From contig JAUWPW010000006.1 in NCBI GenBank assembly GCA_030611415.1, forward strand, positions 1 through 47,897: a stretch of DNA of 47,897 nucleotides. The letters run 5' to 3'. The translations under genes and the position numbers were made by a program. Every line of letters begins with the position of its first letter. Position 1 is the stretch's first letter. This document shows positions 17,081 to 26,156 of this stretch, piece after piece. The notes below the pieces were generated by a model, which searched no databases, was not told the origin of the DNA, and worked only from the letters and a program-made list of their open reading frames with translations. This stretch comes from Candidatus Bipolaricaulota bacterium (GTDB taxonomy: Bacteria > Bipolaricaulota > Bipolaricaulia > UBA7950 > UBA9294).

Positions 17081-18834
17081 GCCGTGTGACCGAAGTGTGG
17101 GTAGGTCTTGCAACATGCGGAGTCGCTGCAGGGGCGGAGCTGGTCTACTCTACATTTGAGTCATCATTGGCGAAACACAACCTACCGGTGACCATGAAAC
17201 GGGTTGGATGCATCGGAATGTGTTACAACGAACCGTTGGTAGATGTCGTAACAGCAGATGAAAACCGCTTTACCTATGGACACGTGTGCCCAGAAGATGT
17301 AGAGCGTATCGTGACCGAACACATACTAAACGGTCAACCAGTAAATGAGTTACTTATTCCGGCTGATGGTTTCTTCGAGCACCAAGTTCGCATTGTTCTC
17401 GAAAACTGTGGATTGATTGACCCCGAAGTACTAGAGGAGTATCAAAGACACGATGGCTATAAGGCACTTCAAAGAGTCCTGTCAGAGCTAACGCCAGCCG
17501 AAGTAATTGAAGAGATCAAATCATCTGGCCTGCGCGGCCGCGGCGGAGCGGGATTCCCTACCGGCGTCAAGTGGGGTTTTGCTGCTCGCGAGCCTGGACC
17601 AGAGAAGTTCCTTGTCTGTAATGCCGATGAAGGAGACCCTGGTGCATTCATGGATCGCAGTGTTCTTGAAGGTGATCCCCATCGCGTGATTGAGGGAATG
17701 ATCATTGCTGCCTATGCAATTGGCGCTCCACATGGATATATCTACGTGCGTGCTGAATATCCCATGGCGATCAAGAGACTGAAGAAGGCAATTGCCGCAG
17801 CCGACCAAGCTGGCTTCTTAGGAGAGAACATCCTCGGAAGCGATTTTTCATTTGAAATCAAGATAAAAACAGGCGCAGGGGCTTTTGTGTGCGGAGAAGA
17901 AACTGCGCTGATCGCCTCCATCGAGGGAAAGAGAGGAACACCCCGACGGCGCCCCCCTTATCCGGCTGTTTCTGGGTTGTGGGGAAGGCCAACCAATATT
18001 AACAACGTAGAAACCCTGGCAAACATCCCCTGGATTATTCGCCACGGAGCAAAGGAATTCGCACACTATGGAACCGAAGACAGTAGAGGGACGAAGGTCT
18101 TCGCTCTTGCGGGCAAGATAAATCATAGCGGTTTGATCGAAGTTCCAATGGGAATGTCCATCAAGGAGATTGTGTTTGATATCGGAGGCGGACTCCGAGA
18201 GAACAAAAAATTCAAGGCCGTGCAAATCGGTGGGCCATCAGGTGGATGCATACCAGCAAAACTTGCCGATGTCCCGGTAGACTACAAATCAATTACACAA
18301 ACCGGTGCAATCATGGGCTCTGGCGGGCTAATCGTGCTTGATGAAGACACGTGCATGGTAGATATTACTCGATTCTTTCTTGACTTCACGCAGAAAGAAT
18401 CCTGTGGAAAGTGCACCTTTTGCCGCATAGGAACAAAACGAATGCTGGAAACATTGACTCGTATCTGCGACGGAAAAGGAGTGCCCGAGGATGTTGCCAA
18501 CCTCATAGAGTTGGCTAACAAAGTCAAGGCCTACTCGTTGTGTGGACTTGGCCAAACCGCTCCGAACCCCGTACTCACCACCACTAAGTACTTCCGCAAT
18601 GAGTATGACACTCACATCATCGACAAATCGTGCCAGGCACACGTGTGCAAGGCTTTGATCCACTATGAGATCGATCCATCTGCATGCAAGAATTGCAGGT
18701 TATGTACAAAGCAATGTCCGGCACAGGCTATTTCTCAGGGAGAAGGGGACCACCAAGAAATTGATCAATCCGTCTGTATCAAGTGTGGCCAGTGCTATGA
18801 AGTGTGCCCATTTGGAGCAATCACCATTCAATAA
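17077..18834 (+). CDS. NuoF-like FMN/NAD(P)H-binding subunit with extra [2Fe-2S] and ferredoxin domains
   Basis: 585 residues in four parts. (1) N-terminal thioredoxin-like [2Fe-2S] domain, Cys14, Cys45, Cys49. (2) FMN/NADH fold with RGRGGAGFPTGVKW and NADEGDPGAFMDR. (3) SLBB domain and the [4Fe-4S] motif SCGKCTFCRIG with a later Cys. (4) C-terminal 2x[4Fe-4S] ferredoxin (CKNCRLCTKQCP and CIKCGQCYEVCP). This is the HydB/HymB/BfuB layout, distinct from respiratory NuoF, which lacks parts 1 and 4. In bifurcating enzymes this subunit holds the FMN where NAD(P)H and ferredoxin meet. Followed after 12 bases by the fused large subunit. Confidence 0.95.
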   Translation: MSRVTEVWVGLATCGVAAGAELVYSTFESSLAKHNLPVTMKRVGCIGMCYNEPLVDVVTADENRFTYGHVCPEDVERIVTEHILNGQPVNELLIPADGFFEHQVRIVLENCGLIDPEVLEEYQRHDGYKALQRVLSELTPAEVIEEIKSSGLRGRGGAGFPTGVKWGFAAREPGPEKFLVCNADEGDPGAFMDRSVLEGDPHRVIEGMIIAAYAIGAPHGYIYVRAEYPMAIKRLKKAIAAADQAGFLGENILGSDFSFEIKIKTGAGAFVCGEETALIASIEGKRGTPRRRPPYPAVSGLWGRPTNINNVETLANIPWIIRHGAKEFAHYGTEDSRGTKVFALAGKINHSGLIEVPMGMSIKEIVFDIGGGLRENKKFKAVQIGGPSGGCIPAKLADVPVDYKSITQTGAIMGSGGLIVLDEDTCMVDITRFFLDFTQKESCGKCTFCRIGTKRMLETLTRICDGKGVPEDVANLIELANKVKAYSLCGLGQTAPNPVLTTTKYFRNEYDTHIIDKSCQAHVCKALIHYEIDPSACKNCRLCTKQCPAQAISQGEGDHQEIDQSVCIKCGQCYEVCPFGAITIQ

Positions 18835-18846
18835 GAAGGGAATCAT

Positions 18847-21800
18847 ATGCTCTCAGTTACGATAAATGAAAGGAATGTGTGCGGGTTCAAGGATGAGACA
18901 ATCCTTGAGTTAGCGCGTCGTATCCAGATTGATATCCCTGCTTTATGCGCTGAAGAGCGGCTTGAGCCATTTGACTCCTGTGGGATCTGTGTCGTTGAAG
19001 TAGAAGGAATGGGAGTTGTTACATCTTGCTCCACCCCAATCAAAGACGGTATGATTATCCATACCCATAGCAAGGCAGCGGAGGAAGTTAGGCGAACGGC
19101 ATTAGAGCTGCTCTTGAGTAACCATTGGGGAGATTGCATCGCCCCATGCCAGCTCGCCTGCCCAGCACACACTGACTGCCAAGGCTATGTAAGCCTAACA
19201 GGAAATGGACTGTTTTTTGAAGCTCTTCAATTACTCTACGAAAAACTTCCTTTTCCTGCATCCTTTGGCAGGATCTGTCCTGCTCCGTGCGAGGATGCTT
19301 GCCGTCGTCAAATAGCCGATGATCCCTTACAAATCCGCTATATCAAGCGATTCTTAGGAGACAAGGAATTCGACTATATCCCCAAGGTTAGCAAGGATAC
19401 GGGGTACAGTATTGCCATCGTAGGCGGTGGGCCCGCAGGGCTGTCTGCTGCCTACTTCCTCAGGCGAAACGGACATGCTACTGTAGTGTTTGATGCCATG
19501 CCCAAGATGGGAGGGATGCTCCGCTACGGCATACCTGACTTTCGCCTCCCCCAAAAAGTGCTCGACCGCGAGATTACAGTTCTACAGAGGATGGGAATCG
19601 AGTTTCGAAATGACATGCACCTAGGAAAAGAACTTTCACTGGCTGCCCTGGAGCGAGACTTCGATGCCATATTTCTCGGCCTTGGGGCATGGGGAGCACG
19701 TAGTCTCGCTATCACAGGCAAGGATCATCCAGCTGTCTTCCAAGGGATTGACTTACTACGAACGGTTAATGAGGGAAACAAAACGCCTCTGCCTGATCAC
19801 GTCGCTGTAATTGGAGGCGGAAATACCGCCATGGATGCGGCACGATCGGCGCTTCGCCTTGGGGCACAAGTAACAGTCCTCTATCGGAGAAGCCGCGAGC
19901 AAATGCCAGCTCTTCCAAGGGAGATTGTCGAGGTCGAAGAAGAAGGAGCTGTCTTTCAGTTTCTCACTCAGCCAGTTGAGTTCATCAGCAATGGTAGTCT
20001 CCTCTCCGGAGTGAAGTGTATCAAGATGAAGCTCGGTGCCCCCGACGCTCAGGGACGTGCCAGACCGATTCAGATTGACGGCTCCGAATTCGTCGTGCCT
20101 GTCAAAGCAGTGATCCTTGCCGTAGGACAGTTAGTAGATACAACGTGTCTAGTCCAGTCGCCAGTGGATACCGATCAACACGGTCGGATTATAATCGACG
20201 AGGGAACCGGACAAACTTCTCATAAGAAGATATTTGCCGGTGGGGATGTAGTAACAGGTCCCGGATTTGCTGTCGAAGCGGTAGGCGCTGCACACCAAGC
20301 AGCTGATGCAATTGAGCGTTACCTACTCAAAGAAAACACCACCCCATCATTTATCTATACCAACGAAAAGATCGATGTAACAGAGGCGGATCTAGGAGAT
20401 GTGCTCCGAGTCCCACGGATACCCGCGTACGTACACCCCCCGGCAGAACGCATCCACGATTTCAGCGAGCACGAAACAAACTTCACCGATGAACAGGCCG
20501 AGAAAGAAGGGAAGCGATGCTTAGGCTGTGGATGTCTGGCTTTTAACCACTGCCTGTTGCGAGACTATGCAACGATGGCTCATGCCTCACAAGACACGTA
20601 CAAGGGCGAGCTATCGCGTAAACTTCCAGATAACAGGCATCCGTTCATCATCCGTGACCCTGGTAAATGCATCGCCTGTGGGCGGTGTGTACGTGTCTGC
20701 GGCGATATTTGCGGTATTCACGCCATCGACTTTGTTGGGCGTGGAATTGACGCCGAGATAGAAGCTCCATTTGATCATCCCTGGCAGGAATCCAGCTGCA
20801 TCTCCTGTGGTGCATGCGTTGACGCGTGTCCCACCGGAACATTGGAAGACAGAACAGCACTCGAGAAACAGCTACCGATTCAATTAATAGAGACAAATTC
20901 AACGTGTTGCCTGTGCAGCCTTGGCTGTGAGATCAAAGTGGGGAACCTGAACGACAACTACATGAGAACACTCCCTGCAAAAGAGGGGGCCATTCTTTGC
21001 GCCAAGGGGCGCTACGGGTGGCATAAACTGGTCTCAGAACCGCGAATAACTCACCCTCTCATTCGGACGAAAGAAGGCCTTATCAAGGTATCATGGGATG
21101 AAGCGTTCAATCATATCAAGGAATCGCTCACCAGTGGAGGGTCAGCGACAACCGTAATCGGCGCAGGACATTTGACGAACGAAGAGGCCTACCTTATCGC
21201 TCGGTTGGCACGCGAGGGGTTAGATACGGATCTTCTCACAATTGAAGAGCTTAGTGATGACAAGGGAGTCAGGCTACCGGCACGTGCTATCACTTCTACT
21301 GATGCTATCGCTACAGCTGATCTGATCTTCGTTCTTGGTCCTAGATCTCCATACGAAGGGTTTGTTCTCGACCTGAAGGTCCGTGCAGCTCAGAGGGCCG
21401 GCGCAACTGTAGTTAGCCTTCAAGGGAGACTGGGCGATGCCGACATCGTAATCGATGATAGCGACCCAAAATCAATCATTGAACAACTTACTGAGCCGGC
21501 AGAGAACAAAACGCATGATGGGCTTACATCACTTCGCGAACATATCGCCCTTGCCAAAAACCCCTTGCTTGTAATTGAAGAACGAATGATCGGCCAAGAG
21601 ACTGCACGCGCTATCCTCGGCCTTGTCAAGGACAAACCATCCTACAAAATCGTGCTACTTCGTGGGCTAGCAAATCTGAATGGTCTTATGCAACTTGGGT
21701 TCCGGGCAGTAAACGAGTCCTCATCTGACCAGCTTTCCACGTGTTTTGTCTTTGGTGCCAACCCTGGCAAAGATCCCATCTATGCCAGTAAATTGGAACA

Positions 21801-22164
21801 GACTAACCTTGTTGTGGCAATGACCCACATGCAGAACGAAACAACGAATTACGCTGATGTTGTCTTGGCAATGTCTCTTCCGATTGAATGCCGGGGACAT
21901 CTAATCGATACTAACAACAGAACTAAGGCGTTATCATCTGATCTTAGCAGTCCCATTCATAAAGAAAACTGGAAGATCATTGTTGAACTTGGTTCTGTGC
22001 TCGGTCTAGGCTGGCATTACAGCGAACTCCAAGCAGTAACAAAGGACACAAACTCTCTGTTGGGCTCTCATTCCGTAAATAAAGACGGTGTTTCGATGTT
22101 TCCGGGCACAGTAAGCTCCTTAACACTTGCGATCGAACATGAGTTATCCAAAGCAGGGATATAG
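18847..22164 (+). CDS. Giant redox fusion: NuoG-type [2Fe-2S] + GltD-type FAD module + 2x[4Fe-4S] + molybdopterin-fold domain
   Basis: 1,105 residues. Residues 1-80: NuoG-type [2Fe-2S] plug (Cys34, Cys45, Cys48, Cys61). About 90-500: GltD/NfnB-type module with its N-terminal Fe-S cysteines (97, 101, 105, 111, 144, 148, 152), FAD site VGGGPAG (192-198) and second dinucleotide site IGGGNTAMDAAR (322-333). About 555-570: further cysteine group (CLGCGC...C). 608-661: two ferredoxin [4Fe-4S] motifs. 687-718: the Fe-S domain of molybdopterin oxidoreductases (Cys687, 690, 694, 718). From about 735: a molybdopterin-fold region without the Cys/SeCys that ligates Mo in formate dehydrogenase, and ending before a full pterin-binding domain. 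No hydrogenase motifs. It probably passes electrons between NAD(P)H pools and ferredoxin (inference). Confidence 0.88.
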   Translation: MLSVTINERNVCGFKDETILELARRIQIDIPALCAEERLEPFDSCGICVVEVEGMGVVTSCSTPIKDGMIIHTHSKAAEEVRRTALELLLSNHWGDCIAPCQLACPAHTDCQGYVSLTGNGLFFEALQLLYEKLPFPASFGRICPAPCEDACRRQIADDPLQIRYIKRFLGDKEFDYIPKVSKDTGYSIAIVGGGPAGLSAAYFLRRNGHATVVFDAMPKMGGMLRYGIPDFRLPQKVLDREITVLQRMGIEFRNDMHLGKELSLAALERDFDAIFLGLGAWGARSLAITGKDHPAVFQGIDLLRTVNEGNKTPLPDHVAVIGGGNTAMDAARSALRLGAQVTVLYRRSREQMPALPREIVEVEEEGAVFQFLTQPVEFISNGSLLSGVKCIKMKLGAPDAQGRARPIQIDGSEFVVPVKAVILAVGQLVDTTCLVQSPVDTDQHGRIIIDEGTGQTSHKKIFAGGDVVTGPGFAVEAVGAAHQAADAIERYLLKENTTPSFIYTNEKIDVTEADLGDVLRVPRIPAYVHPPAERIHDFSEHETNFTDEQAEKEGKRCLGCGCLAFNHCLLRDYATMAHASQDTYKGELSRKLPDNRHPFIIRDPGKCIACGRCVRVCGDICGIHAIDFVGRGIDAEIEAPFDHPWQESSCISCGACVDACPTGTLEDRTALEKQLPIQLIETNSTCCLCSLGCEIKVGNLNDNYMRTLPAKEGAILCAKGRYGWHKLVSEPRITHPLIRTKEGLIKVSWDEAFNHIKESLTSGGSATTVIGAGHLTNEEAYLIARLAREGLDTDLLTIEELSDDKGVRLPARAITSTDAIATADLIFVLGPRSPYEGFVLDLKVRAAQRAGATVVSLQGRLGDADIVIDDSDPKSIIEQLTEPAENKTHDGLTSLREHIALAKNPLLVIEERMIGQETARAILGLVKDKPSYKIVLLRGLANLNGLMQLGFRAVNESSSDQLSTCFVFGANPGKDPIYASKLEQTNLVVAMTHMQNETTNYADVVLAMSLPIECRGHLIDTNNRTKALSSDLSSPIHKENWKIIVELGSVLGLGWHYSELQAVTKDTNSLLGSHSVNKDGVSMFPGTVSSLTLAIEHELSKAGI

Positions 22165-22248
22165 TCTTTGAGATAATCCTTAGCACGACCATAGTTCATA
22201 AACATCAACGAACTTCAGATCCTTTGGATTCGTGCACCTCTCACCAGC

Positions 22249-22276
22249 TTGACATCTATAAGCAAGAAGCTATTCT
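22249..22276 (+). promoter_or_regulatory. Promoter of the phosphoesterase gene (leaderless)
   Basis: TTGACA (22249-22254), 16-base spacer, TATTCT (22271-22276), nine bases to ATG 22286. Confidence 0.6.
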
Positions 22277-22285
22277 GAGAGAGCA

Positions 22286-23266
22286 ATGATGCAAGCAGTT
22301 GCTGTAACTGACCTTCACGGAAATGTCTCCCTCTACGAGCTCCTGTTACGCGTCGCCAATCTATGGAAGCTTACCTCCATCTTTATCACCGGTGACCTTG
22401 CCCCTAGCACTCTTCAAATTCAACAAGATAGCGTCAAGAGCATCACTGGCCGCGAACGTGGAGCGGTTGTACAAGAGAAGTTCTTCACCGATCAATTTAT
22501 CCCTCTTCTCGGTAGCTTTCTCCTCGAACATCGCCATACTGACATCTACGCAATTATGGGGAACGATGACCGCCGAGTGAATGAACCCTTATTGAAGGCG
22601 TTCGATGAAGATGTAACAAATTTTCACCTATTAAACGATCGACTAGTTCCACTACGCGATTCCCATCAAAAGCAATCGTTCTTCCCCGGCGAGATACCTC
22701 GGCTGTGGGTGGCAGGATATCCCTACGTTCCTCCTGGGGGATCCCTGTTAATGGACTGGGTGAAGTATGAGAACCGCGTCAAACTACGGCCATCAGGAAT
22801 GGATTCCACCACGGACATCTACGACATGGGGATTGCGACAGATACACGAGCCCACTTGTCAACGATCGCGGACGACCTCGATGATTTCGAAGCCTATTTG
22901 CAACGTGATTCCCACACCAAAAGCAAGATCTCCTACAATCCCGCGCGGACAATCCATCTCTTCCACGCCTCTCCTTACAACACACTACTTGACTGGACTA
23001 CCCCTCGCGGGCGCTACGACTACCTTCATCTCCCCGATCACGTGGGAAGCGTAGAGATCCGCCGGTTTATCGAGCGCACACAACCTTATCTGGTTCTTTC
23101 AGGGCACTGCCACGAGTCCGTTGTCATCGGTGATTACAAGGATGATTTAGGAAAGACGCGCTGCGTTAATCCAGGGAGCCAGACACACCTGGATGTATTG
23201 AGCTTAGTACAATTTGATATTTACCATCCACAGGAGATGAAACAGTTCTTCATCCACGCACGATGA
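22286..23266 (+). CDS. Calcineurin-like metallophosphoesterase
   Basis: 326 residues. Metal-binding motifs in order: VTDLHGN (residues 7-13), ITGDLAP, MGNDDRR (GND-type instead of GNHE) and near the C-terminus SGHCHES. These ligate two metal ions for hydrolysis of phosphomonoesters or diesters. Substrate unknown. A hairpin terminator follows immediately. Start: ATG 22286 or the next codon ATG 22289, with only a weak purine run upstream. Confidence 0.87.
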   Translation: MMQAVAVTDLHGNVSLYELLLRVANLWKLTSIFITGDLAPSTLQIQQDSVKSITGRERGAVVQEKFFTDQFIPLLGSFLLEHRHTDIYAIMGNDDRRVNEPLLKAFDEDVTNFHLLNDRLVPLRDSHQKQSFFPGEIPRLWVAGYPYVPPGGSLLMDWVKYENRVKLRPSGMDSTTDIYDMGIATDTRAHLSTIADDLDDFEAYLQRDSHTKSKISYNPARTIHLFHASPYNTLLDWTTPRGRYDYLHLPDHVGSVEIRRFIERTQPYLVLSGHCHESVVIGDYKDDLGKTRCVNPGSQTHLDVLSLVQFDIYHPQEMKQFFIHAR

Positions 23267-23273
23267 AGGATCG

Positions 23274-23300
23274 GGGGCTCCTGGCCCACAGGAGCCCCCA
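23274..23300. terminator. Strong hairpin between convergent genes
   Basis: GGGGGCTCCTG / CAGGAGCCCCC, 11 perfect pairs, five-base loop. It separates the phosphoesterase (plus) and the nucleotidyltransferase (minus). Only a short T-rich stretch (acttta) follows on the plus strand. Confidence 0.7.
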
Positions 23301-23311
23301 GACTTTAGAAG

Positions 23312-23818
23312 TTAACACCACAGACAAACGGGACTTGCCTCCACTGAACGGAGAATAGCCCCACAGCCACGGTGTTTCCATTGCTCCTCGACATCCACAA
23401 ACTGAACATCGAGGAGTCTTGCTGGACCACGAATCGGCCCAAGCAATCCTTGATAAGACGTCACCAATCCTAGATCCAGCCTCTGCAACAGCGCATACGC
23501 TTGATCTAGTTTGCGATGAACAACTACGATAAGATCAATATCCGAAGCGATTTGTGCATCTCCATTCATCGCACTTCCATAGAGATAAACACCACAAACA
23601 CCACATTCCAATCTTCCAAGATATCCTGCTATACCCTTTGCGATCCTATACCGAAGCGTACTATGGGCAAGCGCTTCACCGTTACGCAGTGCAATCACAG
23701 CCTGCTCCACACTTACATGTAAGCGATTGGCACAGAAAGCCACTGCACGGTTCAACAGCACCTCTGATTCAAGCTCCGCTGCAAGCAGACCACTTGGGGT
23801 ACCAAGGCTCATTTTCAT
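23312..23818 (-). CDS. Nucleotidyltransferase-fold protein (MNT/polymerase-beta type)
   Basis: 168 residues. The motif GSAMNGDAQIASDIDLIVV gives the G-S-x10-D-x-D catalytic pattern of minimal nucleotidyltransferases. An N-terminal helical region of about 60 residues precedes it and a Cys-containing tail follows. MNT proteins are often antitoxins paired with HEPN proteins, but no HEPN gene is adjacent, so this is an orphan. It could also add nucleotides to a small substrate. It lies 17 bases after the glutamate dehydrogenase stop on the same strand and so may be the last gene of that transcript. Confidence 0.75.
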   Translation of the reverse strand: MKMSLGTPSGLLAAELESEVLLNRAVAFCANRLHVSVEQAVIALRNGEALAHSTLRYRIAKGIAGYLGRLECGVCGVYLYGSAMNGDAQIASDIDLIVVVHRKLDQAYALLQRLDLGLVTSYQGLLGPIRGPARLLDVQFVDVEEQWKHRGCGAILRSVEASPVCLWC

Positions 23819-23835
23819 CCTCTCTTCACATTAGC

Positions 23836-25140
23836 CTAAAGGAACACACCACGCAGCATGGCCGCTTGCGCAACACGTTCCACTCCTAACACGAAGGCTG
23901 CCAACCGCAAGGAGATATTCCTTTCCTTGGACAGATCTAATACCTCCCTTAGAGCACGCTGCATAACTTTCCCAAGGCGCTGGTTGGTCTCCTCTTCCTC
24001 CCAAGGAAGACACTGGATATTCTGCACCCATTCAAAGTACGAGCAGACGACACCGCCAGCGTTGGCAAGGATGTCTGGCACAACGACGATTTCATTCTCT
24101 GCAAGGATAACGTCTGCTTCCGGAGTCGTGGGACCGTTTGCCGCTTCTATGATAACATTCGCTCTGACATGCGCTGCATTCTGTGAGGTGATTTGTGCCT
24201 CCAATGCAGCAGGGATCAATATATCCACATCAAGAGTGAGCAGTTCTTCGTTTGTGATCTCCTCTATGCCAGAAGCACAATAACCGGCAAGCAGGTGGCC
24301 CGGGGAACCCTTTACATAGTGGACAACATCGTCAATATCAAAGCCCTCACTGCGGTAGTATCCACCCGAGATGTCACTCAGTGCGACAACCTTACCACCC
24401 TGTTTGCTGAGCAGCCGGGCTGCAACCGATCCAACATTACCAAAACCCTGCACCGCAATAGTTGCATGAGAAAGGTCAATGCCAAGCCGCTGCAGAACTC
24501 CAATTGTGATAAACATCACTCCGCGCCCGGTTGCCTCCGCTCGCCCCAAGGCACCGCCAAGTTCAATGGATTTTCCCGTCACGATACCAGGAACTGCTTC
24601 ACCACGTAGTTGACTGGCTGTATCCACAACCCAGTTCATGATGGATGCGTTTGTATTCACATCCGGAGCAGGAATATCCTGCTTCGGTCCAATGATCGGA
24701 AGGATACGTGCGGTATAGCAACGAGTCAACCGCTCTACTTCCCGCTCAGAAAGCCGCGTCGGATCACATACAACTCCACCTTTTGCCCCACCATATGGCA
24801 CATTAGCCACAGCGCATTTCCATGTCATCCAACCAGCTAATGCTTTCACCTCATCAAGAGTTACACCAGGGTGATAACGAATCCCTCCTTTACATGGCCC
24901 ACGCGCGCTACTGTACTGAACCCGATATCCAGTAAAGACCTCTATCTCACCATCATCACGTATGATTGGAATGCTCACTTCCAGAGAGCGTTCCGGAGAA
25001 CGAAGAATCTTCCAGATACCATCCGGAATGCTCGTATGCACACGCGCCAGATCCAGCTGTCGCAACATCATCTGATAGGGATTAATCGTTGTCCGTACTG
25101 CTTCTTTTTGCAGAACCTCAGTTATTCTCTTAGCCGCCAT
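23836..25140 (-). CDS. gdhA: Glutamate dehydrogenase (Glu/Leu/Phe/Val dehydrogenase family)
   Basis: 434 residues. The catalytic region has CKGGIRYHPGV, WMTWKCAVANVPYGGAKGG (the lysines that bind substrate and catalyse) and GPKQDIPAPDVNT. The dinucleotide site is VQGFGNVGSVAAR. The length and the PYGGAKGG block fit hexameric glutamate dehydrogenases, which interconvert glutamate and 2-oxoglutarate plus ammonia, so amino groups collected by transamination can be released. ATG 25140 follows GGAGGTGA; an in-frame start 42 bases upstream lacks an SD. It is divergent from a Crp/Fnr gene, with 0.3 kb between. Confidence 0.93.
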   Translation of the reverse strand: MAAKRITEVLQKEAVRTTINPYQMMLRQLDLARVHTSIPDGIWKILRSPERSLEVSIPIIRDDGEIEVFTGYRVQYSSARGPCKGGIRYHPGVTLDEVKALAGWMTWKCAVANVPYGGAKGGVVCDPTRLSEREVERLTRCYTARILPIIGPKQDIPAPDVNTNASIMNWVVDTASQLRGEAVPGIVTGKSIELGGALGRAEATGRGVMFITIGVLQRLGIDLSHATIAVQGFGNVGSVAARLLSKQGGKVVALSDISGGYYRSEGFDIDDVVHYVKGSPGHLLAGYCASGIEEITNEELLTLDVDILIPAALEAQITSQNAAHVRANVIIEAANGPTTPEADVILAENEIVVVPDILANAGGVVCSYFEWVQNIQCLPWEEEETNQRLGKVMQRALREVLDLSKERNISLRLAAFVLGVERVAQAAMLRGVFL

Positions 25141-25469
25141 AAGGCGTTCACCTCCAACGAGAAAGCATAGGTCCCTTCTCATACCAAGACTAGGCTAAAC
25201 GACAGTGGCACAAGTTCATTTTTGCAGCCCCGTAACCACTAGAAATGAAATCATTCACATCCCAAACTCAGCAAGATGGATAGTCTTTGTCCAAGGTTAG
25301 AAGCATAATAAGGGCCTCCAGCCATGGTCAGATAGCTACTTTAGTCATGTCATTTGTCATACTCATACCAGCTTAATAGGCGTACTCATCCCTCATAGAT
25401 GCCATGTAGTTCCCTGTCGTCTCACATTGGTTGCAACGGAGGATGAGTGTAGTCTGTTTTATTAGAGCG

Positions 25470-26135
25470 ATGAGAAAAGTAATTCAGAAGAATGAAAGAC
25501 AGAAAGCTGACTGGAAGCAGCTCATTGACAGCTATGCTCCTCTCCACGTCCGTTACCCAGAGGGCGAACTCATCTACCAGGTTGGGACTTACGCTGCCGG
25601 AATCTACCTTATTACAAGGGGGTTTGTCAGTGACCACTGTACGACACGGAAGAAGGATCGCTACCTTTCCACATCAGAGATCCTTGGACCGGGTGAGCTC
25701 ATTGGTTTGGCAATCTTACTACAGGGATCCGATAAGCTGCACATAAGCCGTGCCCGCGCAATCACCGAAACAGAACTTTGCTTCTTTGAAAAGGAAAGCT
25801 TCTTTAAGATGGCGCAAGAACAGACCATAGTTAAGGATTACTGCATAGATTGCTTAGCACGACGTCTCTACTCCATAAAACGGCGGAGCTGCCCCACGGA
25901 TCACAAGACGCCCGCGGAGCAGATGTACCAACTCCTCCTTGAGCTAGCACAAAAACACGGGGAATACTCGGAGAAGGGGTTGATTCTTCTTCCAACAGAG
26001 ATCACCGAAGCGGTCCTAGCACAACTACTAGGAATCTCAAATACTAAGCTATCCCGTATCATCACCTCGGTTACCTGGGTCTCCTTATTAGGGGAACGGC
26101 TCGCCCTCCTCCCAGAGGCATCTCCTCTCAGCTAA
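25470..26135 (+). CDS. Crp/Fnr-family transcriptional regulator (1)
   Basis: About 221 residues from ATG 25470 (an ATG at 25443 is possible but sits directly on its GGAGG). The cyclic-nucleotide-binding-type barrel is at about 20-120 (YPEGELIYQVGTYAAGIYLITRGFVS) and a winged-helix region at about 170-215 (LPTEITEAVLAQLLGISNTKLSRII). The recognition helix is followed by a short hydrophobic tail, not a clear wing. Cysteines are scattered (CIDCLARR, SCPTD) but not in the N-terminal Fnr cluster pattern. It is divergent from gdhA and convergent with a second Crp/Fnr gene; control of either is a reasonable guess. Confidence 0.82.
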   Translation: MRKVIQKNERQKADWKQLIDSYAPLHVRYPEGELIYQVGTYAAGIYLITRGFVSDHCTTRKKDRYLSTSEILGPGELIGLAILLQGSDKLHISRARAITETELCFFEKESFFKMAQEQTIVKDYCIDCLARRLYSIKRRSCPTDHKTPAEQMYQLLLELAQKHGEYSEKGLILLPTEITEAVLAQLLGISNTKLSRIITSVTWVSLLGERLALLPEASPLS

Positions 26136-26156
26136 ACGAAGAAAAGATCCCTTTCG

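Noticed and set aside
16586-22164. Bifurcating [FeFe]-hydrogenase.
   Set aside because: None of the H-cluster cysteine motifs occurs in the third subunit.
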